This document shows positions 39,561 through 52,590 of a stretch of 64,000 nucleotides of DNA, piece after piece. The stretch lies in the NCBI GenBank assembly GCA_037043235.1, contig JAWRVZ010000077.1:1826501-1890500 (forward strand). Direction: 5' to 3'. Below the pieces are notes generated by a model. It saw only the letters and a list, made by a program, of their open reading frames with translations, had not been told where the DNA came from and did no database searches. The position numbers and the translations under genes are program-made. Origin of the DNA: Rhodeus uyekii (taxonomy: Eukaryota > Chordata > Actinopteri > Cypriniformes > Acheilognathidae). Numbering within the stretch: position 1 is the stretch's first letter; every line of letters starts with the position of its first letter.

Positions 39561-40066
39561 ATACGAGTGAATGAGGTGTGAGTGTGAGCGGCGCCGCACA
39601 AAGGAGGGGGAGACCAGTGCGGTTTCCCTCCCGGAGCTCCGGCACAATCTCCAGCAGCGGTTATGCTTTTGGACACAACGAGAAAAACAAAATTAATACT
39701 ATATAAAATGTTCATCCGCCGTCCCTTCCCCACCCGCTTCCCATCATTTGCTTTTTAAAGGAGTCACCCTCCAAAAAGAAAATGATGGGAACCTGCATGT
39801 TAAACAGTAAGAAACATAAGATACATTACCCGTCCCGCAGCAGAAGCCCATCGTCTCAGTCCATGTGTGTCACTCGTCCCACAGATTCTGCTGCTGATGC
39901 TTTTCACTCCACAAACACACTGACTCTGGAGGATCACGACAAACACACACATCACACATCTACACAAACACACACATCACACATCTACACAAACACACTG
40001 ACTCTGGAGGATCACGACAAACACACACATCATTACACATCACACATCTACAACAAACACACACAT

Positions 40067-40265
40067 CGTTACACGTCACACATCTACACAAACACACACA
40101 TCGTTACACGTCACACATCTACACAAACACACACATCGTTACACGTCACACATCTACACAAACACACACATCGTTACACGTCACACATCTACACAAACAC
40201 ACACATCGTTACACGTCACACATCTACACAAACACACACATCGTTACACGTCACACATCAACACA
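40067..40265 (+). repeat. 35 bp minisatellite, six copies
   Basis: The block cgttacacgtcacacatcta recurs at 40067, 40102, 40137, 40172, 40207 and 40242, exactly 35 bp apart. Looser related units extend left to about 39935. CA-rich and without spacers. Confidence 0.85.
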
Positions 40266-40829
40266 AACAATCTGCATTTCAGAGAAAGAAACAGACTAAC
40301 ATTAAATCTGTTCTACATCATTATTGCTGCATTTTAGTTCTGATGATGCTATTAATTCAGTTACTGACATAATTCTGCAAACACTGAATAAAAACAAAAC
40401 CTCAGATTTTAAGATCATCTCTTGAGAAATTTAAATGCTCTTCAGAAACAATAACGATGAGAAGAACTCAAAGATTTTATAAATTCAAAGAATGTCAGAT
40501 CTACAAAACATCAGAACAAAATTACTCTCAATGAAAACCAGCACAAAGTGTCACTCTGTAGTTTCATGATGTCTGTATTATTATGAATATGACATGGCTG
40601 TATTATTATGAATATGACACATCACAACAGGAAGTATTAAAGCCTGAAGCAGCAGCAGATCATCGCAGCTTCACAAACTCCTGCTGATCCACAAACACTG
40701 AGAGCTTCTTATTCAGCTTTACAGTCAGAAAATCACAGAGACTTGATGCGGAAAGTGACTTACAGGTGAGTCGGTTTTCTGTTGATCAGGAATAAGTGTG
40801 TTAAAGTGTCCTGAAGAGCTGTCATCTCC

Positions 40830-40960
40830 TCCGCAGGATCTGCTCGTGTTGTTGTGATTGTTGTCAATCAGCAGAAGTGAGAGACTGAAGGAGAAACGCG
40901 CTGCTGCCGCCGAGCGGAGCGGAGGAGAACTGCACTTTCCTCTCGATACAGGAGCAAATC
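40830..40960. other. GC-rich block between the tRNA-like arrays
   Basis: A short CpG-containing block (gctgccgccgagcggagcgg) in AT-rich DNA. The minus strand shows a donor-like cacct|gtaagt at about 40763. It could be a promoter/5' UTR relic or part of a mobile element; no protein is recognised. Confidence 0.3.
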
Positions 40961-41374
40961 TCACACTTTCAAACACGAAAATCCCATTTACATAAAGAGC
41001 TGCAAATAGAGTCTAACGAACTTAAAAAGGATTTTTCTTCTGTTCTCTCTCTTAAAATACCTCTGTATTTTTTTGACAATATTTGACCCGTAAAATCTCA
41101 TGACAAACACTCAGCACTGATTGTCTCTCTAGTCTTTGAGTTCAGAATGAGTTTCTCAAGCAGAGATGAACATTGATAAAGCCTGTCATTAAACTCGATT
41201 TATAGAGGCGTATATTAATTTATACCTGTGAAAAAGTGACGCTCTTTTGATTGAAAATTATGTACAAAGGGTAGGCTTAATAAGCAGAGGCTTCAGCCTA
41301 CACCTTTTTCGGTTATTAGGTATAGTTTCAATTTTTGAGTGATTATCTGTGACGACCGAAAAAAAATAAAATCG

Positions 41375-41665
41375 TAAATTTATGTGTGTGATTTGAACCC
41401 AAGTTTCTGTCGACAGCCTCGTCACCAAAGAACTTGTCACATTAGTCCCTTGTGCCTGTGATTTTCACACTGAATGCTGGAGATTGGGCCACTTATGTCA
41501 GCAATAATGGGATTTGAACTCAGGTCTTCATGATTGAAGTACAATGCTTTATCACCTGAGCTAAGTGAGTTAAAATATGTTTTACGATGATGAAGTTTAG
41601 TGATTTGATTTGAACTGTAGACTCTATATTTGAAAGTCAAGTGACTAACCACTGAGGCACATAAT
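41375..41665 (-). repeat. Array of tRNA-like units, right arm (inverted)
   Basis: Read on the minus strand, three units appear at about 41660-41600, 41572-41505 and 41455-41385. A boxes include ttagctcaggtgat and cctcagtggttagt; B boxes include gagttcaaatccc and gggttcaaatcac. The last two units and the spacer between them (ccaatctccagcattcagtg) are homologous to the second and third left-arm units. Confidence 0.6.
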
Positions 41666-42789
41666 TGAGATGTTGTGATTTTTTAGGGACGTTTTAGACT
41701 TTAATTTTGATTGATTTATTTAGGTTTATTATTATGATTTATGTTTTGACATCTTAAAGTACAGGCAAAGAACATGAATCTCCTATTAATTTAATGTCAA
41801 CACCGGCCAGATGAAAGTTTAAGTAGACATATAAAGTAGAAAATGAAATATAACACTATCACACAGTTAACAATAAAGCAAATAACAGAATTCTAAAATT
41901 AGATTATAAAAAACAATCTGTCCAAACTCACGTAGATGGATATTATAACATATTTAACTGGTTTATCATAAAACTTAAGTTATTAGCCTTATTAAGGTCA
42001 CCTGTCAAAATAAAAATTCTACAAACTAAAGTTACTACAATTATTGTTATTAATGTAAAACTACAATGAACCACCTTTGAACTGTGCAAGAACAGTTTTT
42101 ATTTGTTTTACAGTAGTGTTACTACAATAGCTTGCTCTTTTTCAATATTACAATTTATTTTTATGTTAAGACACATTCCACTTATTGATCTCCACTTAAT
42201 ATAAAAATGAGTGCAGTGTAATATGTTTATGATATCTCCACCAGATGGAGACAATACACCACAGGAGAGGATGTTTTGTGCGGCCACAGACGCTTTGGAC
42301 GGATTGTACAATTAAATGAGAGTTAAATGAACACAGTTTAGAAAATTATTTTACATTTTTATCTGCAAATTCTTAACACACACAAAACAGATTGATCCAA
42401 AACAAAAAAGACGCATGCAGATTTAATAAAGTCTACATAAGCACTTGAGTGTAGCGCAGCTCTCTTATGTATTTTGTGATGTAAACAAGGCATTTTTGTA
42501 CATTTCTAGTTCTAGTTTTCTCTTCGTGGTGTGTACATTACAGCAAGTCAACCTGCGGGAGAATGCAAAGCAGGAGTGACGCTGCTTGAAAAGATTGTGC
42601 TCTTCAGGACAAGACAGATAGAAAAACAGGACTCTTTTGTCAAAGCCAGACAAAGCCCCACAGACCTTAAAGTGGGCAATTCAAAATTCTGAAGGGTAAG
42701 TTTTCACACACACACACAGAAAAAAAAGAGGGGAAAAAGTTATCTAAGCCATTACGCTCCTTCACAATAGCTCTGGTTGAAGTTGTGCC

Positions 42790-42940
42790 TCTTCTGATCT
42801 TCTCTCAGCTGGACTTCTGCTTTCCAGCCTGTCTTCTCTGATCTCCAGTCATCCGAGAGGCTTCTGCCAGCCTGCGAGCTGTCAAAGTAGCCCTGGAATC
42901 AAACGCCACTCCATGCTCAGCTATGATCAAAGGAACACAG
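42790..42940 (+). CDS. Candidate 5' exon of an unidentified gene (low confidence)
   Basis: A GC-balanced, exon-like segment stands out from AT-rich surroundings and ends in a textbook donor, CACAG|GTAAGG, at 42940/42941. Two ATGs lie near its end. The one at 42913 gives nine codons plus one base (M-L-S-Y-D-Q-R-N-T + G), leaving a phase-1 donor; the one at 42923 gives six codons in phase 0. The first option fits the phase of the exon at 57867-58066, but a 15 kb intron would be needed and intermediate exons may exist. The 5' boundary is a guess. Could equally be an untranslated exon or chance. Confidence 0.25.
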
Positions 42941-43489
42941 GTAAGGCAGCCACAGAGACACATACAATTGGCATCTAAAAAGTAAGCCGTCTACCCTCCC
43001 ACCCCTCCTTCCCTCCTGCTTTTTTATCTCCTTTACTACTCTGACACCGAGAGGAGAAACGTAGAGCACATTGATCAGAATAAAGCAAAGTGATCAGGTT
43101 TTGAAGATGCGGGGGGAAGTTTGTTCTCACCAGAAACTTTTGGACAAAGAGAATTCTGGGATAGAGGTGAAAGGGACACTTAAAACGTTTCAGATTTTTT
43201 CCCCTCTGCTTTGAACAATATTTTTCCTGCTGATAATCCTTTAAACACCGAGATGTCTGTCTTGAGTCAAATCTCTTGCCAGAAATGACCACACACAATG
43301 ATTAGATCAGAATAAAGTTTTGTATAAGTACACAAATGTGTTTTTCCCTATCAGTGTATCAGTCCCTAACACTTTTTTCTTTTCTTTTTTTTGATTCTGA
43401 AAAAGGCTGCAAATCTAGTGTAATTTAGTGTAATTGCACATATTGCACAAATCTCGTGTAATTGCACATATCTAGTCCCTCACAAAAAA

Positions 43490-44175
43490 ATTATGTTCTT
43501 ATGATCTTTCTATTCTAATGCTATACTCAATATTCAAATGTATCCTGAAAAAAATTATCACGGTTACTTTCCACATAAAAAATGTCAAGCATCAATATTT
43601 AATAATAAGAAATATTTCTTGAGCAGCAAATCAGCTTATTAAAATGATTTCATGTATGGATCATGTGACACTAAAGATTGGAGGAATAATGCTGAAAATA
43701 CAGCTTTGCGTCATCGGAGTAAATTACATTTTAAAATATATATAAAGGTAGAAAATATTGGGTAACACTTTTCAATAAGGTTTGTTGATATTGGTTAACT
43801 ACGATAGTTAACATGAAAAACCAGCTGACATAAAACATTTATTAATTTCAGTTAATGTTAATTAACATTTAATACTTGATTAAAATATTTTTTTAAAATA
43901 TATTAACATTACTTAATGAACACTTACTAATACTTGATTAAAATAAATAATATATATTTTATATATTAACATTACTTAATGAACCGGAACTAACAATGAA
44001 CAGTTTTTTTTTTTTTTTTTACCAATGTTAAGAAATATTAGTAAGTATTGTAACGGACGCATTAACTAACCGTAACTAATGGAACCTTACTGTAAAGTGT
44101 AACCAAATATGGTAATTTATAAAAATGCCGTATATTTCACAATATTACTGTCTAGATTATTTTTGGTCAGCCTTG
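43490..44175. mobile_element. Cyprinid-type repeat interrupted by a nested palindromic MITE
   Basis: The outer repeat (ttcttgagcagcaaatcagc, gtgacactaaagattggagg, and after the break atttcacaatattactgtc) is split by an insertion at 43760-44104. The insert starts gggtaacactt and ends in its inverse aagtgtaacc. I recall both sequences as very common in cyprinid genomes; classes not assigned. Confidence 0.6.
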
Positions 44176-44418
44176 TTGATCATAAATGACTCATACTAAG
44201 ACAAATGGTTGAATGGTTACTGACAAATGACGCTTATAATATGACATTTAATGTTATGTTAGTAATGAAATCATATGATGTTTGAGACTTAAGAAGAGTC
44301 TTGAGTCTTGTTTTGAGTCTTTCGCTCTCTCTCACTCACCCACACACAACCTCTCTCTGTCACTCTCTCTCACCCACACACACCCGCTCTCTCTCACACA
44401 CACACAAATCCTCACACA

Positions 44419-44683
<265 letters not shown>

Positions 44684-46227
44684 CATAAACATTAGAAAAA
44701 AAACAATGTAGACTTAAATAATTGAAATTGAAAACTTTAACAGCTAAGGACTTTTGTACATTTTGAAAACCAGAGAGATGTTCTGCAAATTCCTGCAGTG
44801 AGAAGCTCCATCCAACCTGGCTGCAACGCATGTGAAGTCTTGAAAATGAAACCAGTAACTTTTCCAACAGGCAGAAAATGCTTAGAAACTTCGTTGACTC
44901 AACTCTCAACTCTCTGGAGGTTCTGATCTTCTGTTGTTGATCTGATAAAACAGTACTGGACACTAGTTTCTGCTCACCCTGCTGATCCTTTTTAGTTTTG
45001 AGAGTTTTTAGGTTCAGTGTTAACACTTGAATTCAACTCTGCACAATTTCTACATTGAACACAAGAAGAAAAACACAGACAGGGCTTATATTAAGCCAGA
45101 ATTAGGTTTTAGTTTAATTGGGACTTTTAAATAGATTTTATAAACGAGTCTTAGAAAAAAAACATTACCTGTGTGCATCTTGAGACAAAACAATGGCAGT
45201 GACATGTCTTAAGAAAGTTTCTTTAAGGTAAAACCTGAAGCCTTAAGCCTTGTCTGTGAAACCAGGGAAAGGATTATAATACATAAAAAAGAATAACATC
45301 TCACTTTCTAGGTTCAAGATGTATGTAAAACAGAGACTTCCCATTTGCACCCGGTTCCATGAACGAAGAAAGAGGAAATAGATAAAGATTTAAATCGGAC
45401 CAAGTCCTGCTGATCTTGCTGGCAAACTGTAATAACAAGAGAGCGACTGTCGACTTCATAGAAGAAGAAAACACCTTTAGCCGACAATCACAGGTAAATT
45501 ATATTAATCTTAATCTGCCACACCCACAAGAACTATTAATCTAGTCAGCTTCTTCTGCAACGTGCTTATGATAAAGACATATTACACAGAAGTTTGTGTT
45601 CAATAACCAGGGATGCTTGAGTGAATTACCACCATATTACATGTGTTGAGAAACCAGAGCTATATTGAGCATCACTGTTATTTTGCTGTCCTATTTAAAC
45701 AAATATGGTTTCTGGTGTCACTTTTTGCCATCTTTTAATATAATCTTGCAGATATGGATAATACACTTATTAATGTCTGACACAGTAGTCATCGTAAAAC
45801 AACAAAACAAACTTTCTTGATGACAATATATAAGGTAAGGTAAATATAGATGTTTCCAAATATTTCAGTTAGTATTGCTAAACCTAAAAAATAAAAAAAT
45901 GTATTCTTGAATATAAAAATGTATTCTTGATTTCACTATAAATCAAATGTTAATTCCTAAGGTAACCCTCTGAGTGTGAATAAACCATATAAATGAGTAA
46001 TGATAAATAATTGATAAATGATAAAAACAAGTAAACAATAAAAATAATATACTAATGAAGTTTTGTAGACTGTAAAACATTTCCATCAATTTCAGCTTAA
46101 TAACTAAAAACCATAACTTATATTTTGTACAGTAAGCACTGAGAAAGGTACTGTATTAAAATGTCTATTCATGAAATATATTATTTTCTTATATAGTCTA
46201 TTCTTTTATGCATTAGGCATATGCGTC

Positions 46228-46285
46228 TGTTCTTGTAGCTCAACTGGTGCTATAAACAAGTTTCACAGGGAATGCAATGAGGTAA
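46228..46285 (+). mobile_element. Possible tRNA-like SINE head fragment
   Basis: ttgtagctcaactggtgcta resembles an A box, followed by a truncated cacagggaatgca segment, as in fish SINEs with an internal deletion. Short and diverged. Confidence 0.3.
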
Positions 46286-46676
46286 TACAATGTTAAGTAA
46301 TATACTGAGTTGATTTCGATAACATTTTCCACCAAATGTATGAATGGAAAACATTTTGTTTTCATCAATCTGGTGCATCGGGTCTAGGGCTCTTGAGTAA
46401 TGCATTTCCAGTCCTCATAGTCTGTTTACAGAACTTTGTGTCTACAGCAACAAAGTGACATGGCAAAAAAGGAAAAGTATTAAAAAAAACTAAACATTGA
46501 AGAAGCGGCAGCCTTCGACACATTCTTCAATGAAACTTCCTCTATTCGGGTCTTGTCACATATATTGTTTTACATACAGGAAATTCCACCTATCATGGGA
46601 TTTTTTGCACCCATTTCTTGTTTGTGGAGGATGTGGTTTCTTCTGCACTCCCTTGAAGGATGCCACTTATATGGGG

Positions 46677-46699
46677 GCGGGGGGGGGGGGGGGGGGGGG
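46677..46699. repeat. Poly-G tract
   Basis: A near-continuous G run; similar runs lie at 18119-18135 and 24306-24326. Capable of G-quadruplex formation. Confidence 0.9.
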
Positions 46700-46961
46700 C
46701 TTTGAATCAAGCACATGAGCGGCTGTCACAATCACAACACGAGGTGTGACTCTGCAAAAAAGGCACACTGATTTCTATTTTCCTTATAAAATGATTTTGT
46801 TCAAGACCATTACCCCTGTATCAGTGAGTATTCACACAATAGAGGGAAATGGGCTAAACACATCTAGAAGTTATATATATTTTTATTATGAACTGCAAAA
46901 TTACTATTGTGTGCAAAGACAAGTTGAGCCTGAGATAATCTGATCAAACATTTAATGATTT

Positions 46962-47021
46962 TAAATGTTGCACACACACACACACGTGTGTGTGTATATA
47001 TATATTTGTGTGCAACATTTA
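46962..47021. repeat. Imperfect palindrome around CA/TG and TA repeats
   Basis: The ends taaatgttgcacaca and tgtgtgcaacattta are exact inverses. The middle is CA, TG and TA repeats of unequal length. Confidence 0.8.
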
Positions 47022-48097
47022 TTTGTTACATTTCTACATTTCGCAGTGCATAATAAATAAATAAATATATATACAAATAATAAAACACCAGAATAAAATA
47101 GAAAATGTATTATTATTAATAAATGTATATTAATAAATAGTTAATTTATTCCTGTTAGAGTTTACAGCTTAAAAAAAAATATATATATATATCTTAAAAC
47201 ATCAGAATAAAATTATTTTAAAATAATAATTATAATTGTATACCTTTTCACCTGAAAAAAAAACATTTAGCCTTATTACAGCCTGCAACATAGAATAATA
47301 AAACAATAGAAAAATAATAATTTTAAAATGATTACATCAGACATTACATAATGTTGCATGACACAGGAGATTTAATATAAAGCAGAAGTGCTGGGCAGTG
47401 GATGGGTATATTAACGCTGATCATATGAAACATATGGGAATCTCTCATGAGACCACAGACATGTGGCAGTCTTACTTGAAATGATCAGAAAGAAAAGAAA
47501 ACACAAGGAAACATCAGTGACAGATGAGCAAGAGCCCATCCAAAGATTAATGGCATTTATATGGAGAGAGAATGAGTGAGAAATTGAGAGTGGGAGATTC
47601 CCAGGTGTTGATCAGGCGCATGCAGAGGTGATCTGAGACACAGAAGGTGAAAATAGAGAGGGAAAGATGTCTAACATTTCAATGACAATGAGATAATGGA
47701 TACGTCTTAGAAAAGAGAAAAAAACAAACAGGAGAGACAAGGTGTGGGGGGGAAGAAATGAGGAAAAAGTTAGGAGACAGGGAGATGGACTGAACTGAAC
47801 GCCATTATTCCAGTGGCTTTATGTCCAGCTGAACCCTAAAAAGCACCCACATCCCATATTGTTTTCCTTAAAAACATTTGACAGTGTGATTATTCTTGTC
47901 ACATTTCGTTTACTATAATTTGTTTTTAATATTAAAAGAGTTTGCAGCCTAGTTCACAGTTATAGATTTTGTCATGCATGACATGTTCAGATTTATATCT
48001 AGCAAATAAATAGCTTCCTATGATGTCATTTAACAGTGTCTTTTACCCATAATAATTGACAGTTTATTATGTCATTGACAAAAGGTGTTTAGATATA

Positions 48098-48193
48098 AAT
48101 ATGCATCTAATTTTATCCTCTGTATATGTTTGTGTGTGTGTGTATATACACACACACACAAACATATACAGAGGATAAAATTAGATGCATATT
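48098..48193. repeat. 96 bp perfect palindrome
   Basis: Every base pairs with its mirror around the centre between 48145 and 48146. The outer arms are atgcatctaattttatcctc and its complement, and the inner part is a TG/CA repeat around tatata. No spacer. Confidence 0.9.
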
Positions 48194-50816
48194 AGATGCA
48201 TATGCATATACAAGGCATAAATGGTATAAAAGGAGAACAGAAGTCTTTAAAGTGGTCAATTCAGGAGAAATGTAATTTTCAGAAATCAAAACGACTCCTA
48301 ATTGCAGCATATTCTTCTGAAGGACCCCAATTAAAGATTGACCAAAGTCTGTTAATAAGATTCCCAGTACTGTTACTTAACTCACATTTTGTAGCTTTGG
48401 ACATCAAAGGTCTGAAACTGCCAGTGAAAAACTAAATTATAACAAATACTACATTGATTAACAACATAAGTGGACCTTAAGGGTGGAAACGGGGGATCAA
48501 ATTATACAAGAAACAAGACCTCTTGAAATGTCTTGAAATCAAAACAACTTGATCTGATGAGGGATGTGTGCATTTTCCAGAGGGATGTGTGCAAGAGAGA
48601 GTGTCGTGTGTTTGTGTTCAGAGGAAGTGCGCTGAATGCCAGCGTGTCGTGTTCATCTCTGATTCACACGGCGACACATCTCAATATCTGACGATCTCCC
48701 ACCCACCTCTTAAAGGTCACAAGATCACCATGGTCCTATTTGCGACTTTAGAAAAGAGAGGTGTGGACAGAAGACAGATAGTTGTGTATTATCTTTATCA
48801 TGAAGTATGCAAATGAAAACAGCAACAGTTACAACAGTGATAGTTTGTGCATGTTTTATATTTGTTTATTTTATTTAAAGTTTTTTATATTTATTACAAT
48901 TATTTACATTTTTGACTTTTAGATTTAGTTAAAACTTTTTCTTCAAATAACTTACAAAGCATACAATAACTTGGCAAAACATAATTTTTTATGTTTAATA
49001 TAATTGTTATTATTATACATGTATAAATGAATGACTTATACAAAATATATAATCATAACATATAATGAATTTAAATATTAGAAATGTTTAACTGTTAAAC
49101 TGTCCTTTTAGATTGTTAAATAAGTATAATAAAATAATTAAAATAATTATAATTAATGTTTAATAACATGTTTTACACTGTATACTCACACTATTATCAT
49201 CATCTTCACGTATTATTCATGATTTATTCAAAATAATATCTACTGTGATAAACTGTTAAACCAAGAAATTGGTCCTTTGAGAAAGTCGTGTTATGTTGAA
49301 GATGTTCCCAGCAGAGTTCTGTGCCGTCTACACAGTGACCTCTAGTGGGCATCTAAGGAACTGCAGTTCCTCTGGTTCCTCTCCGACATTCAAGTCTAAT
49401 ATCTTCCCAGATAAGTTCATAAAGGGCAGGAATCGAATATCTCGGAAGTCACATTCCAGACTTCATATTGCTTAATGACAGGGAGGAAGTCTGAATTGCC
49501 TTGTTGAGGAGAGGTTGTGGTGGTGCTCTTATGAGTAGTGCTATGATGATGGCGTGGTGATGAAGGAGCTCTCCACTGCAAGCGATGGTTGGAGAGCTCT
49601 CAGGACCGAGACCGCCCACCCTGAGTCCGTCTCCCAACGTCGTCTATGAGGCCCGCATAGAAGCTCTCACATCACACAACCGGCATCTCACACAAGACAG
49701 GGTTCAGACACAAGTGAGGCTCGGCTCACCTCGTCCAATCAGTGACGGCGGAGGGGTTCATGGAAAGGTGAGGCGCTGCTCAACCTTGGCCAATCAGAGA
49801 TGACATTGAATGTTTGCTTTTTTCCCGGCCTGTGGCTCTTGGGTTTGACCGAGGCTCCATGTCTGAGAAGAGAGCGACTCAAGTGGAGCTCTGGCTAGAC
49901 AGAGACAAACACAAGCCTCTATTTCCCTGTCTGGTCTGTTTGAGAAAAGCTGCTAGTAAAGCTCTGTGAAGCTCCTCCTTCTGAAAAAAGCAGTGTGCTC
50001 TGATTGTGTGTGTTGTATCTGTCAATTGTGATTGGTCAACCGCTTAGAGCGTATTTGGGAAATATCACGCTCCTAACCGTAATTGCCAGTTTTAACACAT
50101 TTTTAACTCGACTCATCCCTATTTTGCACGTTTTGGGAGAAAATTATTTAAATGAGGAATATTGTGATGTAGTATACATTCTCAGAAGAAAACTCAAGAT
50201 TACTATGGAGACATTTCAGGAAGTTCAGAAATAGTACGCACTGAGAAATCTCCCTTCGGATTGACTTTGTGCTTTGAAACTTTGCAGACATTTTTCATGT
50301 TCAAACAGCAACATACAAGCATCACACACTTAAGAAAGTTGAAATTGAACAAAATACACAGTAGGTCCTTTTTTAATGGCACGTTCATCACTATTACATA
50401 CATTTTGGGGTCCCACCCACAAGAAGTGACCATTGCCTCTATAAGTTATCCTCACTAATAAAAGATAAAGCTTGTAAAGTTGAAGTGCATATATCTTCTT
50501 TGGGGTCATCAGGTGTGACGCTTTACATGCCAGTAACAGGATTACGACAGAGATAACTGAGATTGAGAGTGAACAGTCTCACTGTCCAGACAGGCTTTAT
50601 TAAAGCTGCCAGATTACACTAAACGTAAGAGAAATAAAAACAAATAAACTCACTGAGACCTTCTAAATCTCAGCATTGTACAAATGAATTCCTTAGGAAA
50701 GCCTATAGACAGAGATGAAAGGAGCATTATAGGAACTTACATGCATGATGACGCAATGCAATAAAATGAAATAAAATAAGGATCCCTAACATCTACTATA
50801 ATATAATGTTTGTAAT

Positions 50817-51990
50817 ACACTCACCTAAAGGATTATTAGGATGTGTGAAATTTCCTGAATCCATCAATTGTCCATCAATTTCTCATTAATGCAATTATCC
50901 AATCTAGTTGCTTCAATGCATTTAGGGGTGTGGTCCTGGTCAAGACAATCTCCTGAACTCCAAACTGAATGTCAGAATTGGAAAGAAAGGTGATTTAAGC
51001 AATTTTGAGCATAGCATGGTTATTGGTGCCAGACGGGCCGGTCTGAGTATTTCACAATCTGCTCAGTTACAGGGATTTTAACGCACAACCATTTATAGGG
51101 TTTACAAAGAATGGTGTGAAAAGGGAAAATCATCCAGTATGCGGCAGTCCTGTGGGCGGAAATGCCTTGTTGATGCTAGAGGTCAGAGGAGAATGGGCCG
51201 ACTGATTCAAGCTGATAGAAGAGCAACTTTGACTGAAATAACCACGTTACAACCGAGGTATGCAGCAAAGCATTTGTGAAGCCACAACACGCACAACCTT
51301 GAGGCGGATGGGCTACAACAGCAGAAGACCCCACCGGGTACCACTCATCTCCACTACAAATAGGAAAAAGAGGCTACAATTTGCATAAGCTCAACAAAAT
51401 TGGACAGTTGAAGACTTTAAAAATGTTGCCTGGTCTAATGAGTCTCGATTTCTGTTGAGATATTCAGATGGTAGAGTCAGAATTTGGCGTAAACAGAATG
51501 AGAACATGGATCCATCATGTCTTGTTACCACTGTGCAGGCTGGTGGTGGTGGTGTAATGGTGTGGGGATGTTTTCTTGGCACACTTTAAGCCCCTTAGTG
51601 CCAATTGGGCATCGTTTAAATGTCACGGCCTACCTGAGCATCGTTTCTGACCATGTCCATCCCTTTATGACCCCCATGTACCCATCCTCTGATGGCTACT
51701 TCCAGCAGGATAATGCACCATGCCACAAAGCTTGAATTATTTCAAATTGGTTTCTTGAACATGACAATGAGTTCACTGTACTAAAATGGCCCCACAGTCA
51801 CCAGATCTCAACCCAATAGAGCATCTTTGGGATGTGGTGGAACGGAAGCTTCCCACAAGTCTCCATCAACTGCAAGATGCTATCCTATCAATATGAGCCA
51901 ACATTTCAAAAGAATGCTTTCAGCACCTTGTTGAATCAATGCCACGTACAATTAAAGCAGTTCTGAAGGCGCGATTGGTACTCAATTTTC
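50817..51990 (+). pseudogene. Degenerate Tc1-like transposase and element
   Basis: The left end tacactcacctaaaggatta is a Tc1-type terminus. From about 51000 the plus strand encodes, across stops and frameshifts, a recognisable Tc1 transposase: a paired-like helix region (GARRAGLSISQSAQLQ), WSNESRF where the first catalytic Asp is replaced by Asn, QQDNAPCH with the second Asp present, and NPIEHLWDV with the catalytic Glu. The matching right terminus is not visible near 52.0 kb, so the 3' end is lost or decayed. Inactive. Confidence 0.8.
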
Positions 51991-52052
51991 TCCATTGTAG
52001 GACTGACCCAGCTTTCGTTTGAGAGTGTGTTTGAGATGCATCGCTACATCTC

Positions 52053-52590
52053 TAAAGCCGAGTGCACAGGAAAGTGCGAAGCCAAAACATGACATAAACT
52101 GTACATTTGCCCCTCAAAAAATCTGATTGGCCGAGTGAAATGGGGATCCAGGAACATGTAGCACTTGATGAAATCACGTTCACCATTGTTATGCAGGAAA
52201 GATGTCTTAAAAACAGACGCAAGATGACTCGTCAGAGTTTTTCGTCATCAATACATAACACGTTCAGTGACTGAAAGCTGTATTAATGCGGGATCAAAAT
52301 GGTGGCAAAAAGTTGTTGCCACACTAATTGCATCATCAGGTTCTACACTCCTATTAGTTTTTGATTTGATGGTTGTCGTAGGACAAGCCACACTGCAGGA
52401 CTGGGACCCAAAACCTTTGACACTGGAAGAATTAGCGTTTGATCACAATGATCATTAATTGGCTGCCGGTGAACATGTCAAACTTGCAATCAAAGACTAC
52501 CAATTTTTACCTAGGATCAGAGGAATTTTTTAGGATTCTCGAACATTTTTCTCAGATGGCCAAAATCGTACCGTGTGAACCCGGCTTAAG
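52053..52590. mobile_element. Possible hAT-like non-autonomous element
   Basis: taaagccgagtgcaca at the left and the reverse complement of tgtgaacccggcttaa at the right form inverted termini of about 16 bp. The interior is non-coding. Class is uncertain because no clear target duplication is visible. Confidence 0.35.

Larger units (their letters stand above)
44700..50810. other. Gene-poor AT-rich DNA
   Basis: Apart from the poly-G run, the two palindromes and a SINE fragment listed separately, nothing coding is supported. A GC-balanced stretch at 49500-49800 contains a possible exon-like segment discussed in the findings. Confidence 0.5.

Noticed and set aside
40067..40265. Evenly spaced 35 bp direct repeats resembling a CRISPR array
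   Set aside because: The repeats abut with no variable spacers, are CA-rich, and the genome is vertebrate; this is a minisatellite.
39782..40372. 196-codon His/Thr-rich frame
   Set aside because: Product of the 35 bp minisatellite and CA-rich flanks.
38870..41665. Functional tRNA genes
   Set aside because: Only A- and B-box-like blocks are present; acceptor and anticodon stems do not pair convincingly.
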